DNA of 64,000 nucleotides from Strix aluco (taxonomy: Eukaryota; Chordata; Aves; Strigiformes; Strigidae): NCBI RefSeq assembly GCF_031877795.1, contig NC_133971.1:48847642-48911641 (forward strand), in the 5' to 3' direction. Below the pieces are notes generated by a model that was given only the letters and a program-made list of their open reading frames with translations, was not told where the DNA came from and did not search any database. Both the position numbers and the translations under genes were made by a program. Every line of letters starts with the position of its first letter. Positions within the stretch are counted from its first letter, which is position 1. Below are positions 59,755 to 64,000 of this stretch, one piece after another.

Positions 59755-62700
59755 GCTTGGTTGATTGTCCTGGAAACACTTGTAGCGGTAACTAGTCTCT
59801 GTTTATCTGTCTGAAGAACTCAGTTTGCCATAAATTTTAATATGTGCATGAAGAATCATAAGTCAGGCTCCCAATATACTGAATATACTTGAGGTTTTTG
59901 CTCCCCATTATTCTTACTATAGGTTTCTTATTCCTTTACTTAATGTGTTTTATGTCTAGTGTGTTAATTACTTGATAGGGACTAGATACTTCTGTTTCTA
60001 CAGTTCCTCAGTGAACTGATGTCTGGTCTCCAAAAAGGAGGGTCTTCAGTGCTTGAGTAATGCAAATTCATGCATTAGAATTTATACCTGAAACTTGCAT
60101 ATGCAGTTGTAGTATTATGTGTGTATTTGTTCTGCTAATGTAGTGGGTGGTATTCTTACTATAGCACACGTTTGAGACTTTCTAAGCACATTAGTGTGTG
60201 ATTACATATGCATGAACAGACATAGCCTGAATCACATTCGGTCTCGTTCATGTTGGCATGGGAACACCGAATGTCTGTCCTTTTCTTCTTCCTTCTACTC
60301 CACAAGCTAAAGTTGTTCTTTTACATAGAAGTATTTAATAACAAATTGTATTCAAACAATGGACACTTGGTAAATATTTCACTGAACTTTTTGTTAAATA
60401 CCCTATAAGAGAGGGCTGACTTACTCATTGAGTATTTCATCTAGATCCCAAAGTTCTAACTTCAGGCATTTCCAGCAGTAAGTTTAAGTGTATGCCAGCC
60501 CTTTTGGTAGAGCCTGTTTCTTGTGTGTTATGTTTGCACTGAGAGTACTCTGGGAAAGAAAGTTTACTGAATTTGCAGTGAATTATGAAGGTTGCATGGT
60601 AACAATTATTAAGGTCATAAAAGGGAACCAAGATGCCAATTTGGTCAGGGTAGTGGCACACTTGAAAGGAAGATCAAATCCAAAAGTCTGCCCAGTTAAT
60701 TATATTCAACAGTGTTTGCTTTACATAATATAAATTTTAAGCTCTGCACTGAAAGTGGAATGTTATTGTTAGTACACGATACAGTTAGCAAGGATGATTA
60801 AAAAATTAAAAAGTGCATGGAGGACAGAGGAGTAGCTAGGGTGTCTGTTGTCTCATTTTGTCTAGGTAATTTTTCTTTCCTGAATACAGATTTAAGGTGT
60901 AGTTTATATAGCTGAACAAATAGTGTGCAGTATTGTTTTCTGAAACTGGAGTTGTAGGGGAATGGGACAGGGGGGAGGGGAAATGTGCTAATGTCTTTTC
61001 CTAGCATCGTACATAGGACCGTATCTAACAATTGCAGTATGTTTTTTGAGCAGTAGGTTTGCTATTCACTATGGAAATATTAGGGGAAAACCAAGGCTAG
61101 GCTTCTCTGCAGTTAATTGCTTAAAGAACCTGGGTATAACTTAACCAAAATATTGCTGCTGCTTTTCTGTAGAAAGAATATTAATTTTCTCCATGAGAAG
61201 ACTGTGTATTAGTTTTCTTACTTCTTTCCATTACTCTAGATAAGCCATGAAACGTTTTTGGTAAGTTTTAAGTTGTATGAGCAGTAGATAGGAAGAGGTT
61301 ACTGAATACAATGTAAAGGAACAAAGTACCTTCAGTAGAATGTGGAGACCTGTGTTTTAGTGCATAAGAACCTGTTGTTGTTGTTGAGTTGTTTTAAGTT
61401 TTGGGGGTTTTTTTGGTGGGGGGGGAAGAGGTTTGCAATAAACTCTTTTTATTGAGGAAGTCATTAAATATTTGAGGCACTTGGTACTGAGGCCCACTAA
61501 CCGAGCAAATACTTGCCAAGATAACGCCTCTGCTTTTCATTTCTTCACAAGACTGTACTTTTAGCTGCCATTGCATTCATTTTCAAAACTCATCTGCCCA
61601 TGTTACAAAATAAGACTGTTGACATATTAGTCAGAAGTCAGATTTTTAAATGTTGAGATTGGTTGAAAACCATTTTTTAGAAAAACCTGTTAGTGCTCTA
61701 ATATTACAGACAGTAGTTTTGCTTTATTACTAGTTTATGTTCTATTTTTAATTTAAGTACAGTACATGAGAAAGGAGAAGTAAATTGAAATTGTAATAAT
61801 AGAAGAGACAATAAAAACCACCCATTATTACCCATTAATTCTTTTTATTCTAGTTTATTAAATGTTGCAGGTCAACTCCACTTGTGACAGTAATAAGAAA
61901 CTAGGTATCATGTGCTAGGGTCCTGGTACAGACGAACTCACTTCTGTTTTATTTACATGTTTGTGATGTAAAAGCTGATGTTATTTGGAGGCATTAGTAA
62001 TGATGGTTCTTCACTGGGGAGCTTACCAGAGTTCTTGCTAGGTATTTTACATACAGGTTTTCATAGATTAAAAAGGGTTATTTAATAAACTGTGTTTATG
62101 ACCTTCTTCCCTAGCAAATGGTAAAATATTTAATTGTAAAATTACAGGTTTCCAAGCCTTAAAAATATTTCTCATTATTTGATCTTTCGATGAAAGACAA
62201 TTTGTTTATACAATTGATCTGTTTTAAAGGGAAGAAAAAAAAAATCAGATTGTGTTAGAGACTATGTCATTTATCTACAAAAATAGAGTATCTAATATGA
62301 AAACATTGTTTTTTCTCTTCCTGGGTATCTCTTATGCTTCAGTCCTGATCCTAAGGGACTATTTCTGAGTGTGGAGATGTTAGAGGGTTCTTACCTTTAT
62401 TAATTTCATTACCTTATGGGAATTATGGAGATCAGTATTCCTACAGTCTTCCAAGTGCAGGAGTATTGAGAGAGGCAAAGGCACCTGCTTATGACCAAGG
62501 TGAAATAGTAAAAATGATGAGAAAAACTGAAAAGTTCCCATTAACCTGATGGTTTTCCACAGATGATAAATTAACATCTGTTCTGTACTGCTAGTACTGT
62601 TTGCTAGTAAATGGCAACGTTGGATTTTAAAAATTTGAACACTTGCCTTTCACACTGGCAAAGTTTAATAGATCCCTGTTGAATTAAAACCACTTAGAAT

Positions 62701-64000
62701 TTGAGAGAAACTGAATATAGATGTGTAATAAAAATGTTTATGACACAAAAACTGGATTATAATGAGATATGATGGTGTTTAAATTGCACATCTCAAGAGT
62801 CATCCCAGAAATAACGAAATGCAACTTAAGTATGATCATGAGAATGTATAAATCTGCTATGACAAAGTGGTTGGATACAATACAAGCACAAATGAAAGAT
62901 CCGAATAGTTCTGTTTAGCAGAGTTTGTTGTCAGACTAAATGGATTATATAGGCCTGCAGTGCCTGCTGCATACCAAAACTAAGGCTGAATAGTGATTTG
63001 TGTGAGAAGCAAGTATTGCAACTATTTTTCCTACAGAGTTCAAGACCACCGTTGCACCTTAAAATGTATCTTTTAAATCACATAATCTTTTTGAGCTTTA
63101 CATTAGGAGTTGGTCATGGAAAGATGGGTAACAGATAAGAAATTTTATATTGATGTATATATAGAAAGAGAAAGTGATTATCTTCAGATTCATCTTATTT
63201 TTAATTATTCTAATGATACATTACCTGGATTGAAGTGGAATACTGCAACTGTAAATGATACAAATTGATTTTTCTTGGTAATTCCAGCATTTATAAAGTC
63301 CACAAACTACTAATGAAAACTCAAAGCTAGTAATACATGCAAATACAGCAGATACAGCACCAGGAATGAATGTTCATAGGAAGGTCATGTGTTATTAAGT
63401 ATATGTGTGCGAACACTAGAAACATCATCATGTCTGTATAGAGGATATTCTTTCAGCATAGTGCTATTACTTGAAATCATTACGTTTAAGAATAAGATCA
63501 ACTAAAGACCAGCATTGGCATTTGATATTCATTACATATATATATATAGCAACACAGTTGGAGAAATAGGGATAGAAAGATCCTCAAGATGCCACTGTTA
63601 CTCTCCTACAAAAGTGACATCAGCCTTATGTAGGCATGGTATTAATACCATGTACAGGAGAGTTTGCAGAATTTTCAGTGGGTCTTTTAACATGTGAACT
63701 TAACTTATTACCATTAGAAAGCTTGTGAAGTTTTGTCCCTGTTTAGTTTGCATCTTTATTGCCACAGTTAAAATTACTTCTTTTCTTGTCGTCTGTGGAC
63801 AGAGAGAATAGGTTATTTCCTTCCTCTTGCGGATTTGGAGACTATTAACTACGTTTCCCTTTGGACCTCTTTTCTCTAAAATTTACAATGTCAGTTTATT
63901 CAGTTTTTCTCTGAAGACTTTTATCTCTCTTGCTGTTCTTGTCAGCAGACCTTCTACAGCTAGTTCACATCAATACATCCATGGTTTTACTTTTGTGTGT
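59755..64000. other. Intron 3 right end, nothing recognised
   Basis: AT-rich DNA without exon, CR1 or LTR signatures; a G9 run near 61418 and a TA repeat near 63535 are the only simple sequences of note. Confidence 0.45.

Larger units (their letters stand above)
48984..64000 (+). other. DTWD2 intron 3, 5' part (over 15 kb)
   Basis: Begins with GTGAGT and shows no acceptor plus exon matching the rest of the DTW domain, so it is taken to continue beyond the window. It holds a nested LTR/CR1 block and a sense CR1. Stretches 48984-54352 and 59755-64000 are AT-rich with only simple sequence (T18 at 51886-51903; a short TA repeat near 63535). Confidence 0.75.

Overview
This is vertebrate, almost certainly avian, nuclear DNA. 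The evidence is six CR1 LINE copies with the bird-type 3' end (repeated ATTCTGTG octamers), several ERV LTRs of kinds I know from bird genomes, one GC-rich CpG island in an AT-rich background, and no bacterial-style gene packing. I cannot name the species.

The window holds the 5' part of one recognisable gene on the + strand: DTWD2, a tRNA-uridine aminocarboxypropyltransferase. Exon 1 (8625-8788) lies in the CpG island. Exon 2 (43277-43367) and exon 3 (48889-48983) follow 34.5 kb and 5.5 kb introns. The three exons join in frame with consensus splice sites and give residues 1-117, starting with an Ala/Pro/Ser-rich leader and then the Cys-rich start of the DTW domain. No exon 4 was found, so intron 3 probably runs past the right edge.

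Layout: 1-7.9 kb, upstream flank with no gene; 8.0-9.3 kb, CpG-island promoter with two CTCF-like sites; 9.3-43.3 kb, intron 1, with a CR1 cluster (13.7-19.5 kb), a solo LTR (24.2 kb), an old CR1 (25.7-26.5 kb), a run of LTRs (32.9-35.6 kb) and a long pyrimidine tract (36.7 kb); 43.4-48.9 kb, intron 2, with an ERVL-type solo LTR and a second LTR-like element; 49.0-64 kb, intron 3, with a three-level nest of insertions (54.35-58.18 kb) and a sense-strand CR1 (58.8-59.75 kb). I see no tRNA, rRNA, CRISPR array, tandem satellite or intact viral gene.

No new multi-gene system is apparent. The most interesting signals are a 456-bp tract almost identical between two inverted LTR copies whose flanks are much more diverged (ectopic gene conversion, or a mosaic LTR subfamily), the CR1-in-LTR-in-LTR nest with recognisable duplicated target sites, paired CTCF motifs at the promoter, and a hexamer repeat inside the first coding exon.
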